From a virus: a stretch of 34,273 bases of DNA. The notes under the pieces are model-generated. The model did not search any database. It had not been told where the DNA came from and was given only the letters and a program-made list of their open reading frames with translations. The position numbers and the translations under genes are program-made. Positions 16,661 to 24,498 of this stretch are shown here, piece by piece (position 1 is the first letter of the stretch; each line of letters starts with the position of its first letter). The stretch is taken from positions 1 to 34,273 of the IMG/VR virus record IMGVR_UViG_3300032288_004951; one strand, given 5' to 3'.

Positions 16661-17851
16661 ATGTTTAAAACATTTGATAATTTAACAATTTATTTGACAG
16701 AAAAATTCGGTAGCAAATATTATGTTTTGACAAATGTTCCCATGTTCACTATCTATCTAGATATACCAAAAGATATAAATACTTTATCAGATAGAGAAAA
16801 ACAATTCCTAAATCTTTGTGTACAAAATAAAGATAAAATAGAAAAAGCCTTCGCTTTGGCACGCACGCGAATAACCAAGGATCTACAATTAAGAAGTATG
16901 CACTCCAATGTAGTACTTAAAATGTTCACTGGCGATAAAGAATGGGCAGGTAAAGTAGACTTATCAGGACTTAAAACATTAACATTTAGTAGAGGATTCA
17001 TCAATGATATCATCTCATCCGAAGAAAAACTTCAACAATCTTCAAAAATGATAGTACACGAATTCTTACATGCTTTCCATATTAACCTACCTAAAGAAGA
17101 TAAAGCTAATATAGAAGCAGATTTCAATAAATCTGAATGGAATGAAGAAACACCAATCCTCATATTCTATAAAAAATTCGATAGATACTTTAGCTACTTC
17201 TGGAACGAATACTTCGATAAAAATATAACCCACTTCCCAACTGATAAATATTCCAATGACTTATTAGAAGATATCGATCCTAATGTAAATAAATTATTGA
17301 AAGCTAAATACTTCAAACAAAAACAAAAAAGATTCTTCATCTACTTCTGGAACGTATTATGTCATATCGCTAAAGAAATGTATAATAAACCAAATTCAGA
17401 AACAAAAGCTAAACATAATAATATTGAAGAAAAACGATTCCAATCCTTCTCTGGTCTAATGTTAATATTCAGCTTTTGTATGAAAAAGCTATCAGACATT
17501 TATCTCAATGATAAAAAGAAACTAAAAAACGTAGGTCTATACCCTTCATCTTATCTCATCAAAGCTAACAAATATCTTCTAAACCTATTTAAAGATCCAG
17601 TATTAGAAAATAATCTAGAAATAGTTCTATCTGGTCAAGTATTCGGTACTGGTGTAGGACAAAAAGTAGCAGATGGTACTCATCAAGGTAGACAAGGTTC
17701 TAGACCCTACTCAGCACAAAATGAATACGAATATGTAGCCACTGCTGGTGATACAAAAGAAAATGATTCTACTCACCAAAAACGTATCAGTAGAATACTA
17801 CAAACAGGTTCCCTACCAACTCGTAAGGAAGAAAAATTATATAAGGTTTAA
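16661..17851 (+). CDS. Putative zinc metallopeptidase (HExxH)
   Basis: 396 residues. MIVHEFLHAFHINLP at about 130-144 contains H133-E134-x-x-H137, the zincin motif in a helix, with a further His140. The third zinc ligand is not obvious. The rest is helical and Lys/Asn-rich, ending in a Gly/Ser/Gln-rich, probably flexible tail (GTHQGRQGSRPYSAQNEYEY). A late box and position after the gp15-like gene suggest a virion protein, perhaps processing or cell-envelope protease. The motif is short, so the enzyme call is tentative. Confidence 0.55.
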   Translation: MFKTFDNLTIYLTEKFGSKYYVLTNVPMFTIYLDIPKDINTLSDREKQFLNLCVQNKDKIEKAFALARTRITKDLQLRSMHSNVVLKMFTGDKEWAGKVDLSGLKTLTFSRGFINDIISSEEKLQQSSKMIVHEFLHAFHINLPKEDKANIEADFNKSEWNEETPILIFYKKFDRYFSYFWNEYFDKNITHFPTDKYSNDLLEDIDPNVNKLLKAKYFKQKQKRFFIYFWNVLCHIAKEMYNKPNSETKAKHNNIEEKRFQSFSGLMLIFSFCMKKLSDIYLNDKKKLKNVGLYPSSYLIKANKYLLNLFKDPVLENNLEIVLSGQVFGTGVGQKVADGTHQGRQGSRPYSAQNEYEYVATAGDTKENDSTHQKRISRILQTGSLPTRKEEKLYKV

Positions 17852-17855
17852 TCCC

Positions 17856-17954
17856 TTATTTCTTTTTCTTGTTAGCTCCCTTTTGAGAAGACTTTGATCC
17901 TGGTTTCTTTGGTTTCTTTGTTTCTTTTCTTTGTGAATGATCGCCTTTACCCAT
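17856..17954 (-). CDS. Tiny basic protein, 32 aa
   Basis: MGKGDHSQRKETKKPKKPGS followed by KSSQKGANKKKK; about half the residues are Lys or Arg. The 'MGKGD..S.KE.KKPKK' start is seen in small basic proteins of bacteria and phages as far as I recall. Despite its size it has a late box 6 nt before the ATG, and it ends 4 bp from the convergent metallopeptidase stop. Probably a nucleic-acid-associated or virion peptide. Confidence 0.65.
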   Translation of the reverse strand: MGKGDHSQRKETKKPKKPGSKSSQKGANKKKK

Positions 17955-17960
17955 ATATAA

Positions 17961-17966
17961 TATTTA
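17961..17966 (-). promoter_or_regulatory. Late promoter box, minus strand
   Basis: TAAATA read leftward, 6 nt before the ATG of the 32-residue gene. Confidence 0.55.
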
Positions 17967-18001
17967 TTCTGTTTTCAAGATGAATTAAAAATATTTTTAT
18001 G

Positions 18002-18009
18002 TATAAATA
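18002..18009 (+). promoter_or_regulatory. Late promoter box
   Basis: Exact TATAAATA, 5 nt (TTATA) before ATG18015; diverges from the minus-strand box 40 bp away. Confidence 0.8.
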
Positions 18010-18014
18010 TTATA

Positions 18015-19010
18015 ATGAGAAAAAATTCTGATCAATTTTTGTTGGAACAAGCTTACACTAGAATTCTAACAGAACAAGAAAGATTAATCATCGAAGAAGG
18101 TAAAATTACAGACTTCTTTAAATCTTTAGGACAAAAGGCAAATACTAATCTTCAAAGTATTGTTTCTAAGGTTATATCCAATCCAAGATTGATTAAGAAT
18201 GTTGGTGTTGCTAGTGCAATACTAATTGCTATCGCTAATAAAAATTATGCAAAGTTAGCTGAATTTGGTTCTGATACCGTTCAAGCTGTAGTCGATGCTA
18301 TCGCTGATGCAGCTACTGGAGATAGTTCATCCTCTCCTGCTGATTTAGCTAATATCTCTCCAGAAGATTTAAACAATATTGATGAAGAACAATTAAAAAA
18401 TTTCTTGAACAAAATTAAAATATCTCAAGATGAAACTGGTAATGTAACAGGTACAGTAGATTTCCAAGAAATGTTCAGTGATAATTGGGGAGTGAAAATA
18501 CCTGTAGAAGCTGAACAATATATAGAATCAGTAACCCAAAGTATCGAAAGTGCTGTAACTAATAATGGTCAATCAAATGTTACCAACATGATAGTTCATG
18601 CTGTTAAAGCAAATCCTGTGGATGCTTCTAAAACCGAAATATTACTAGAACTAACAGGAGAAGTACAAGGTGGTTCTGAAAAAGAAGTCATATCACAACT
18701 CAAAAATATGCTAACTTCTATATTGAAAGAAAAAAATATCAATATTAAAGGTATGCAAGATTTAACCACTTCAATAGAATCTGGTAATTATAAAGAAAGC
18801 TTTAAACTAAAAACACTAGAACAAATCGTAGAAGAAGGTATGTTTGGTAATATCGTAAATCAAATAAAAAACATCAATAAACCAACAGCAGCACCAGAAG
18901 CTAAAGCCGTTCAACCTTCATTACAACAAAGTCAAGGTTCTAAAAAAATTAAAATAGGCTTGTTAGTTCAATCAAATGATCCTAAATTAGCTCAATTACT
19001 TGGTAAATAA
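18015..19010 (+). CDS. Putative internal head protein with capsid-targeting-like N-terminus
   Basis: 331 residues. Starts MRKNSDQFLLEQAYTRILTE, closely resembling the start of the LRR protein at 20830-21564, and holds several (L/I)xE sites (LLE|Q, LTE|Q, IEE|G) like those cut by T4 prohead protease when internal proteins are packaged. A hydrophobic Ala/Ile segment (about 58-73, NVGVASAILIAIANKNY) is followed by an acidic, Asn/Gln-rich body with no recognised domain. First of a plus-strand run of three under a TATAAATA. Internal-protein role is inferred from the N-terminus. Confidence 0.65.
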   Translation: MRKNSDQFLLEQAYTRILTEQERLIIEEGKITDFFKSLGQKANTNLQSIVSKVISNPRLIKNVGVASAILIAIANKNYAKLAEFGSDTVQAVVDAIADAATGDSSSSPADLANISPEDLNNIDEEQLKNFLNKIKISQDETGNVTGTVDFQEMFSDNWGVKIPVEAEQYIESVTQSIESAVTNNGQSNVTNMIVHAVKANPVDASKTEILLELTGEVQGGSEKEVISQLKNMLTSILKEKNINIKGMQDLTTSIESGNYKESFKLKTLEQIVEEGMFGNIVNQIKNINKPTAAPEAKAVQPSLQQSQGSKKIKIGLLVQSNDPKLAQLLGK

Positions 19011-19028
19011 TATTACTAAGTAATTAAT

Positions 19029-19619
19029 ATGAAAACCTTTAAACAATATTTTTTAGAATCAGAAGACTATAGAGGTTATCATAAAGCACCAAATAAAAAT
19101 GATACTCCCCTGTGGAATGTAGTCGATGTATATGGTGAAGAATTTTATAAACTACCATCACAAACAATTGCTCAATATTATGGCCATTATGGCGATAATA
19201 GAGATTATATACCCATAAACATTATACGTAATTGTCATAATAAACCTAATGCTAAAATAAAAATATATAGAGCAATACCAATCATACTTAGTGTAAAAGA
19301 AGAAATACAAAAATTAGAATTACAAAAAGCTAAATATCTAAAAAGAGGTAGAATCCCTTCTGGTCATAATAAAGAATCTTATTACGAAAATTTAATCAAT
19401 AAAATACAACAACTTCAAACATCCCAAGATTTAAATAAACCAGAAACCAAAATAACCATCAATCCAAATGATTGGGTTACTATAGATCGTAATTATGCCC
19501 TAGAACATAAAAACTCTACACTAAGAGGTAAAGGAAAAATATTAACAAAAATTGTCCTAGCTAAACAATTATATACAGACGGTAATTCAATATTTGAATG
19601 GGGATATGACCCAAATTAA
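19029..19619 (+). CDS. Putative ejected ADP-ribosyltransferase-like protein
   Basis: 196 residues. The start MKTFKQYFLES is strikingly close to the T4 internal-protein capsid-targeting sequence MKTYQEFIAEA, with a possible cut after Glu10. The rest fits the phage ART-like pattern: Arg81 in KIKIYRAIP, then NPNDWVTIDRNYALEH (147-160) with Ser163/Thr164, and a terminal IFEWGYDP with Glu190, consistent with an R-S-E active site. T4 Alt is likewise a packaged ADP-ribosyltransferase that modifies host RNA polymerase. The targeting call is firmer than the enzyme call; a barnase-like nuclease is the main alternative. Confidence 0.55.
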   Translation: MKTFKQYFLESEDYRGYHKAPNKNDTPLWNVVDVYGEEFYKLPSQTIAQYYGHYGDNRDYIPINIIRNCHNKPNAKIKIYRAIPIILSVKEEIQKLELQKAKYLKRGRIPSGHNKESYYENLINKIQQLQTSQDLNKPETKITINPNDWVTIDRNYALEHKNSTLRGKGKILTKIVLAKQLYTDGNSIFEWGYDPN

Positions 19620-19631
19620 TTTAATATATAA

Positions 19632-19637
19632 TAAATA
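19632..19637 (+). promoter_or_regulatory. Late promoter box
   Basis: TAAATA, 5 nt (ATGTA) before ATG19643. Confidence 0.65.
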
Positions 19638-19642
19638 ATGTA

Positions 19643-20833
19643 ATGGGCTATTCAAATAAAGATTCAAAAATCCTTTGGGAATCTTACTTATTAAATGAAG
19701 TAAATTGGGAAAAAGATTTCCCCGATGTACAAAAATCTTGCTATACCCCAGAAGAAGTAGCTAATGCTCTTAATGCAGAATTAGAAAGATTAAAAGCAAA
19801 AGGAGATGATAGAGAAAAACGTGATGTCCAATTCCCTATCATAACTAAAAAAACTATAGAAAAAAGTATCAATAAAGAAACTAATAAAATTGATATAGAA
19901 GCTTTTAAAAAACAAATAATGGCATTCCCAGAAGATATATTCAGTGTAGGCAAAAAATCAGAAAATACTGTAGATGATAATATCGCTACTGTTAATACTG
20001 GTATACCAGCACTAAGAGCAGTTCTATACGATGAAAAAACTAATAAATTCTTCGTAATAAATACTTGTCCAGGTGCAGGAAATTGTATTCTTAATTGTTA
20101 TGCCAGAGAAGGATTCTACATAATGAATGATGGTAAAAATCTTAAATTAATAAGAAGATTACAATTAATGATGAATCATCCAGAAAAATATGTCGCAATA
20201 GCATATGGAGAATTATTAGGCTTCGCTGGTAAAAATAATGCCCTAGATAAAAAACTAATGATACGCTGGAATGATGCTGGTGACTTCTTTAGTGAGAAAT
20301 ATATACAAATCGCTATCGATGTAACTAAAAAATTACAAGATAAAGGTATGGACGTAGAATCCTATGCCTATACAAAAACTGCCGATATGTATAAAAAAGG
20401 ACTAGAAGCTGGTATGGTAATGAATTTTAGTACTGGTGCCTCACATTCAGAATTCCTTAAAATGGATATGAAAAATACTAAAGTATCAGTAGTCTATCCA
20501 GAAAATTTATTCAAAAAAACTATATTCAAAACAAAAGACAATGGACGACATTACGATAAACCTATAGGAGAAAAACCAATCTTCAAATCAGAACAATCTA
20601 AACAACAACTTAAACAAAATATCGTAGATTATTATAATAATATCGAATCCTCACAACTCAATTGGATAAAAGGTATACTAACTCTAGAGAATCTAAAATA
20701 TACAGACGAATTGCAACAATTACCATACAATGATAATAAAGTAAAATATCATGCTATAGTACTACCAGACGGTGATTCAGATAGACCATCCCAAAGAAAA
20801 GATGTTGGCATTACTGTTCTACTAGAACACTAA
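19643..20833 (+). CDS. GP88-like Cys-cluster protein with capsid-targeting-like N-terminus
   Basis: 396 residues. TCPGAGNCILNCYAREG (141-157) gives C142-x5-C148-x3-C152, and RWNDAGDFFSEKYIQIAIDV with a later YAYTKT follows, the order seen in the GP88 family of phage proteins (TCPGA..C...CYA...GDF), which probably bind an iron-sulfur cluster; the reaction is unknown. The N-terminus KDSKILWESYLLNEV has LWE|S and LNE|V sites like its neighbours. The stop overlaps the convergent LRR gene by 4 bp. Packaging in the virion is inference. Confidence 0.65.
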   Translation: MGYSNKDSKILWESYLLNEVNWEKDFPDVQKSCYTPEEVANALNAELERLKAKGDDREKRDVQFPIITKKTIEKSINKETNKIDIEAFKKQIMAFPEDIFSVGKKSENTVDDNIATVNTGIPALRAVLYDEKTNKFFVINTCPGAGNCILNCYAREGFYIMNDGKNLKLIRRLQLMMNHPEKYVAIAYGELLGFAGKNNALDKKLMIRWNDAGDFFSEKYIQIAIDVTKKLQDKGMDVESYAYTKTADMYKKGLEAGMVMNFSTGASHSEFLKMDMKNTKVSVVYPENLFKKTIFKTKDNGRHYDKPIGEKPIFKSEQSKQQLKQNIVDYYNNIESSQLNWIKGILTLENLKYTDELQQLPYNDNKVKYHAIVLPDGDSDRPSQRKDVGITVLLEH

Positions 20834-21564
20834 ATCATAATATACTTAACATTAGGTAACATTTGTTTTAACTGTTGTTCAGTATACTTTTTACTAATAG
20901 GTGTATTACGTAAATATAAATTACCATTAACTTTTAATCCTTTAGGTAAACTAGTAATAGGTGTATAACTTAAATATAAACCACCACCAACTGTTAATCC
21001 CTCTGGTAAACTAGTAATACGTGTATTTTCTAAATATAAATCACCACCAACTGTTAATCCTTCTGGTAAACTAGCAATAGGTGTATTACTTAAATATAAA
21101 CCACCACCTACTTTTAATCCTTTAGGTAAACTAGTAATAGGTGTATCATATAAATCTAAATCACCACCAACTGTTAATCCTTCTGGTAAACTAGTAATAC
21201 GTGTATTACTTAAATATAAACCACCACCAATTTTTAATCCTTCTGGTAAACTAGTAATAGGTGTATCACTTAAATATAAACCACCACCAACTGTTAATCC
21301 CTCTGGTAAACTAGTAATACGTGTATTTGTTAAATATAAATTACCACCAACTGTTAATCCTTCTGGTAAACTAGTAATAGGTGTATTACGTAAATCTAAA
21401 GTACCCTTACTACCATTCTTAATATACTCTACTATTTGTTTCTGTAATGCTATTTTGTAGTTTCTCTGACGTTCTTCTTTATTCCTACGTGGTATAAGTA
21501 TAGAACTACTCTCATATATACTACAATATGCTTCCTCTAATAATATCTTATCCCTCTTATTCAT
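20830..21564 (-). CDS. Leucine-rich-repeat protein with capsid-targeting-like N-terminus
   Basis: 244 residues. N-terminus MNKRDKILLEEAYCSIYESS parallels that of the 18015 gene and contains LLE|E and IYE|S sites. Then eight exact 20-residue repeats, consensus TPITSLPEGLTVGGDLYLEN, with alternating TPIT/TRIT, capped by KKYTEQQLKQMLPNVK. The same repeats and cap occur in the four LRR genes at 32.4-34.3 kb, but those have a different N-terminus. Start at 21564 is preferred: an upstream in-frame ATG (21579) overlaps the preceding gene, and Met21564 follows its stop by 1 bp. Binding partner unknown. Confidence 0.85.
   Translation of the reverse strand: MNKRDKILLEEAYCSIYESSSILIPRRNKEERQRNYKIALQKQIVEYIKNGSKGTLDLRNTPITSLPEGLTVGGNLYLTNTRITSLPEGLTVGGGLYLSDTPITSLPEGLKIGGGLYLSNTRITSLPEGLTVGGDLDLYDTPITSLPKGLKVGGGLYLSNTPIASLPEGLTVGGDLYLENTRITSLPEGLTVGGGLYLSYTPITSLPKGLKVNGNLYLRNTPISKKYTEQQLKQMLPNVKYIMI
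20905..21384. repeat. Eight tandem 60-bp repeats encoding LRR units
   Basis: Exactly 60-bp period, nearly identical at DNA level (the run GGTAAACTAGTAATA recurs in most units). High identity suggests recent expansion or gene conversion. Confidence 0.9.
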
Positions 21565-21565
21565 A

Positions 21566-22321
21566 TTAAGAAACTCCAATAATGTTTAAATAATTTGTTA
21601 GCTTTTCTCCAGTGAATTGTTTATCCAAACCATCATAAGCATCCATAGATGGTAACTTTTTTTGTGATGCTTTATATGCTGTCTCCTCATCCAATACAGC
21701 AATCGCACTTACAAAATACTGAGCACCATAACCAGAAGCTTCTAGTTTTTTTTGTAATTCTTCCGAACGTACTTTAATATAATAAAAAGTTACATTATGC
21801 TTATAATAGTAATCGTTAAAATGATTAGATGCTTTATATGTAGTACACCATGCAGAATCCTTACCGCCACCTGCACAATCCCTAAAAGCAAAATGACTAA
21901 GACCCAATTTTCTAGAAGCTTCATGAGTATGTGGAGACATTATCAATAATTCATTGTCATCCCTAATTACCTCATAATCACTCTCAAGATCCTTTACAGA
22001 TACACCTTCCCCAGTATCATTCAAATGATTAACTTCTGCTTTCAATTCAGAAAAGTTATTGTAAGCATATATATCTTTGTTTTTTGTCTTATTCTTATTT
22101 AAAAAACTATTCCACTCTTCAATAGTATTCCTCAAATCATCCATATCACTTACTAACTTATTAGCCCATTGCTTACACATCCATCCTACATACTTCTTCT
22201 GTGGTGTTGGATCAATCTTAATAATAGATTCTAACTCATCTTGAGTTATCTTTCCCTTAGATACATATAACTTACCTTCTTTAACACTTTCAGAAAGTAA
22301 TGACAAATAAAACGAAACCAT
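21566..22321 (-). CDS. Phage protein with FRDCAGGGKDSAWCTT motif
   Basis: 251 residues. The C-terminal half has SPHTHEASRKLGLSHFAF, then CAGGGKDSAWCTTYKASNHF, NDYYYKHNVTFYYIKV. This 'EAS..lG....WCTa...nhF..Yy....lyyi' arrangement recurs in phage proteins and is often next to LRR modules, as here, but its activity is unknown to me. The N-terminus SFYLSLLSESVKEG includes an LSE|S site like the neighbouring putative internal proteins. Leftward late box 7 nt before the ATG; the LRR gene follows 1 bp after its stop, so the two are one operon. Confidence 0.65.
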   Translation of the reverse strand: MVSFYLSLLSESVKEGKLYVSKGKITQDELESIIKIDPTPQKKYVGWMCKQWANKLVSDMDDLRNTIEEWNSFLNKNKTKNKDIYAYNNFSELKAEVNHLNDTGEGVSVKDLESDYEVIRDDNELLIMSPHTHEASRKLGLSHFAFRDCAGGGKDSAWCTTYKASNHFNDYYYKHNVTFYYIKVRSEELQKKLEASGYGAQYFVSAIAVLDEETAYKASQKKLPSMDAYDGLDKQFTGEKLTNYLNIIGVS

Positions 22322-22328
22322 AATATAC

Positions 22329-22334
22329 TATTTA
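22329..22334 (-). promoter_or_regulatory. Late promoter box, minus strand
   Basis: TAAATA read leftward, 7 nt before the ATG at 22321. It is the last late box in the window; everything to the right uses sigma70-like promoters. Confidence 0.55.
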
Positions 22335-22600
22335 GTAAATTTTAAGTGTTATATAAAAATCGCCATTAAGGAAATTCTTGGATTTTTTATAAAAAAAAAT
22401 TTTTGGGCATGCCTACCTCCCCCCCCTAAAAAACTTTTTTTCTACTTGACATTCTAGAATACGACGACCTAGTAAAAAGTGTTTTTGTATACAAGAGTTT
22501 GTAGTAATAGGGGTTTGGTTAAAAGTGGGGGAGTGTATCATAAAAGGAAAGGTATGCAAATAAAAAGTGAGTGATAATGGTAGAAGTGTTATGGTATAAA
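22335..22600. other. Noncoding junction between late and early regions
   Basis: About 270 bp with no convincing gene. It holds homopolymer runs (T, A and C7 near 22424), a rightward promoter candidate (22446-22475) and then a terminator. It separates late-promoter genes on the left from sigma70-promoter genes on the right. Confidence 0.6.
22446..22475 (+). promoter_or_regulatory. Rightward sigma70-like promoter candidate
   Basis: TTGACA, 18 bp, TAGTAA within CCTAGTAA, partly like the repeated early element. It points at the terminator at 22598-22630 and at no plus-strand gene, which would yield an RNA of roughly 150 nt. Confidence 0.45.
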
Positions 22601-22630
22601 AAAACCCCCCACCTATTAGGTGAGGGGTTG
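22598..22630 (-). terminator. Intrinsic terminator for leftward transcripts
   Basis: Stem CCCCTCACCT/AGGTGGGGGG (one G:T-type mismatch), followed leftward by T7. Ends the 23095-22644 gene block; may also stop rightward RNA. Confidence 0.8.
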
Positions 22631-22643
22631 TATGTTTATTAGG

Positions 22644-22898
22644 TTAGGAGATAAAGACAACAGTGCAACTATTAGATGGGACTAGTTTAATCATGTCCCC
22701 GTAATCCTCTTTTTTACAACGAACCCCAGTTAAACCTAGTTCCTTCTTGACTAATCTGACCGCTTGTTTAGAGGTGAAGGCATTAACCTTTCCACGTTTA
22801 ACCCAAGAGTAGTTCGATTCACCTTGGAAGGTATCAGTGTATTCATAGTTATAGGTATTTAGGTTTTTTGGTTCAGCTATCATAGGGTTTTTATTCAT
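22644..22898 (-). CDS. Hypothetical protein, 84 aa
   Basis: Not recognised. Contains TDTFQGESNYSWVKRGKVNA, then FTSKQAVRLVKKELGLTGVR, with a C-terminal hydrophobic strand (CTVVFIS). The central part resembles the compact alpha/beta architecture of small phage early proteins. Second gene of a leftward block preceded by the repeated early promoter element (minus copy at 23349-23395); a terminator follows the stop. Confidence 0.65.
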   Translation of the reverse strand: MNKNPMIAEPKNLNTYNYEYTDTFQGESNYSWVKRGKVNAFTSKQAVRLVKKELGLTGVRCKKEDYGDMIKLVPSNSCTVVFIS

Positions 22899-22909
22899 AG
22901 GGGTTTTTA

Positions 22910-23095
22910 TTATTTGAGTAATATATTTGCGAACTCTAATCCGAAGAGTAGAGCAAACATGGTGACGACGCCTGATGCGACCATCAGGGAGAGGAGGAAC
23001 ACTAGGTCTTCGAGCCGGAACATGGAATGATTAAAACAGATAAAAGGTAGGAAGTCCAATACAAAAACCATGCCAACCAAAGAAAAAGGATTCAT
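22910..23095 (-). CDS. Small two-segment membrane protein, 61 aa
   Basis: Hydrophobic at about 5-22 (SLVGMVFVLDFLPFICF) and 32-58 (LVFLLSLMVASGVVTMFALL), suggesting two transmembrane helices with a short polar loop. No family recognised. It is the first gene downstream of the leftward early promoter, so it is likely made early and inserted in the host inner membrane. Confidence 0.6.
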   Translation of the reverse strand: MNPFSLVGMVFVLDFLPFICFNHSMFRLEDLVFLLSLMVASGVVTMFALLFGLEFANILLK

Positions 23096-23133
23096 GCCAA
23101 TGTTTGAAAAAAGAATGATCTGATAAAAAAGGA

Positions 23134-23181
23134 TTGCAATGGGATAGGTTTTGGACTAGCCTAGTAGGCGGGGGATGGTTT
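23134..23181 (+). promoter_or_regulatory. Repeated early promoter element, copy 1
   Basis: -35 TTGCAA, 17 bp, then the repeat TAGCCTAGTAGGC-GGGGGATGGTTT at 23157-23181 supplying the -10. Confidence 0.8.
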
Positions 23182-23265
23182 GGGTGTTTTTATTATGGAT
23201 AGGCGTTTATGATGTCGATGCGTTTTTGGTATAAAAGTGGCATGGTTATTGTTGAAACTTTTTTA

Positions 23266-23313
23266 TTGCATACGGGATTGAAAGACTGTAGCCTAGTAGG
23301 CGGGGGATGGTTT
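23266..23313 (+). promoter_or_regulatory. Repeated early promoter element, copy 2
   Basis: -35 TTGCAT, 17 bp, repeat at 23289-23313. Faces the minus copy at 23349-23395 head to head. Confidence 0.8.
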
Positions 23314-23348
23314 AGGGTAGTTCGTATTTTTGTAAACTAAAAAGGTTG

Positions 23349-23395
23349 AACCATCCCCCGCCTACCAGGCTAATGATAAAAGGGGGGGTTGTCAA
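23349..23395 (-). promoter_or_regulatory. Repeated early promoter element, minus copy
   Basis: The only leftward copy: TTGACA (23390-23395), 17 bp, TAGCCT, with one change in the repeat (CCTGG for CCTAG) that breaks the dyad. It drives the 23095-22644 genes and can pair with the rightward copy 2 as a large inverted repeat. Confidence 0.8.
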
Positions 23396-23411
23396 TAAAA
23401 AAAATAGAACG

Positions 23412-23454
23412 AAAAAAAGAGTTGACCCCGACACACTTTTGATGTATCGGGGTC
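23412..23454 (-). terminator. Intrinsic terminator after the DUF932 gene
   Basis: Stem GACCCCGA/TCGGGGTC with a weakly paired loop, then a leftward run CTCTTTTTTTC. Confidence 0.85.
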
Positions 23455-23466
23455 GAACTTTCCAGC

Positions 23467-24498
23467 CTAGTTCAGAAGGTAGTTTAATGCCTTCTCTTTT
23501 AGTGTCGCACCCACCCCAAGAAGGGAACGTGTAAACCGCTGTTCCGCTTTAACTTGCGAAGCATCGCGGTCTGAACGCGAAAGGGAAGTAGCAGTCACTC
23601 GTCCGTTCTGGTGGTGGTCTACCCATTCTGTAAGACCGTTCAACAAATCGTAACGTGTTGAACCGTAGTTACCTGCACCTCGTTCGAACAGGGACAGAAC
23701 TTCGTTCCGCTTGTTCTCAACTCGCGTTGCAATGTCACCGTGTTCGTCTTCCGTGGAAGGGAACATCTCAGCCATAAAACCCTTAACGTATTCACCATCA
23801 ACCTTTTGCGTGAATAGCTGATTCATAGCTTCTTCGTACACCTTGAAGTAACCTTCCGTTAAACCCATAACACGTTGAGCCTCAGTCACTCTCGAAAGAG
23901 CGTTCTTGGTATGACGCACTGCGAACTTGTTCTTAAAGTTCCCCAGTGCAGCACTTAACGTGTTCTGGCATACAACTCGGATTGGAGTCCAAAGGCCTGT
24001 CACTGCGGCACTTCCGTCGTGAGAGGTGAAGAACAGCAACCGCTTTTCGGTTTCTTCCTTCCGCTTACCCTTCCCGATAATCATGTTGCCCAGTAACTTC
24101 GCTTGCGCGAACACTTTACGTCCGCCATCCAACGCCCCAGCCGTATCCCAGATTGCGGCTTTTTCTCCCCCCGCTTCCGGTGCAGTAACAGCGTTGAAGA
24201 AGGCAAAGCACTCTCTGTTCTGGAGAGTTTGATAACGGTCGGACATAATCGCCAACGCATTGTCTGTATCCGCCCGAACAATCGCGGTTTTCCCATCGAT
24301 TATTTTCGCATTGCCATCGTTTCCGATAATAAAGCATTCGCGGGGAACCACTTCCCAACCAAGCTTTGCGTGTTCGACGGCTTCTTCCCACGTTGCGAGA
24401 CCTTCGATGACGGTACCCAACCCATGCCAAGCAGGGGTGTTGGAACCGCAGAAAAACTCGACTTCGCCTTCTCCGTTTGTGCTAAGATTATGAGCCAT
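23467..24498 (-). CDS. DUF932-family protein
   Basis: 343 residues, matching the DUF932 'phage/plasmid-like' family: VEFFCGSNTPAWHGLGTVIE, TWEEAVEHAKLGWEVVPREC, ALAIMSDRYQTLQNRECFAF, FTSHDGSAAVTGLWTPIRVV then CQNTLSAAL, the usual order. Function unresolved; members occur on plasmids and phages and have been linked to DNA metabolism. GC content is far above its neighbours (one 60-base line, 24121-24180, has 39 G+C against 19 in 25081-25140), so it was probably acquired recently. Its 5' leader folds into a branched structure that includes the start codon. Confidence 0.92.
   Translation of the reverse strand: MAHNLSTNGEGEVEFFCGSNTPAWHGLGTVIEGLATWEEAVEHAKLGWEVVPRECFIIGNDGNAKIIDGKTAIVRADTDNALAIMSDRYQTLQNRECFAFFNAVTAPEAGGEKAAIWDTAGALDGGRKVFAQAKLLGNMIIGKGKRKEETEKRLLFFTSHDGSAAVTGLWTPIRVVCQNTLSAALGNFKNKFAVRHTKNALSRVTEAQRVMGLTEGYFKVYEEAMNQLFTQKVDGEYVKGFMAEMFPSTEDEHGDIATRVENKRNEVLSLFERGAGNYGSTRYDLLNGLTEWVDHHQNGRVTATSLSRSDRDASQVKAEQRFTRSLLGVGATLKEKALNYLLN

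Noticed and set aside
23208-23342. Rightward 43-codon frame containing RFWYKSGMVIVE
   Set aside because: It runs through promoter copy 2, and the homologous segment at 24943-25004 has stops in this frame.
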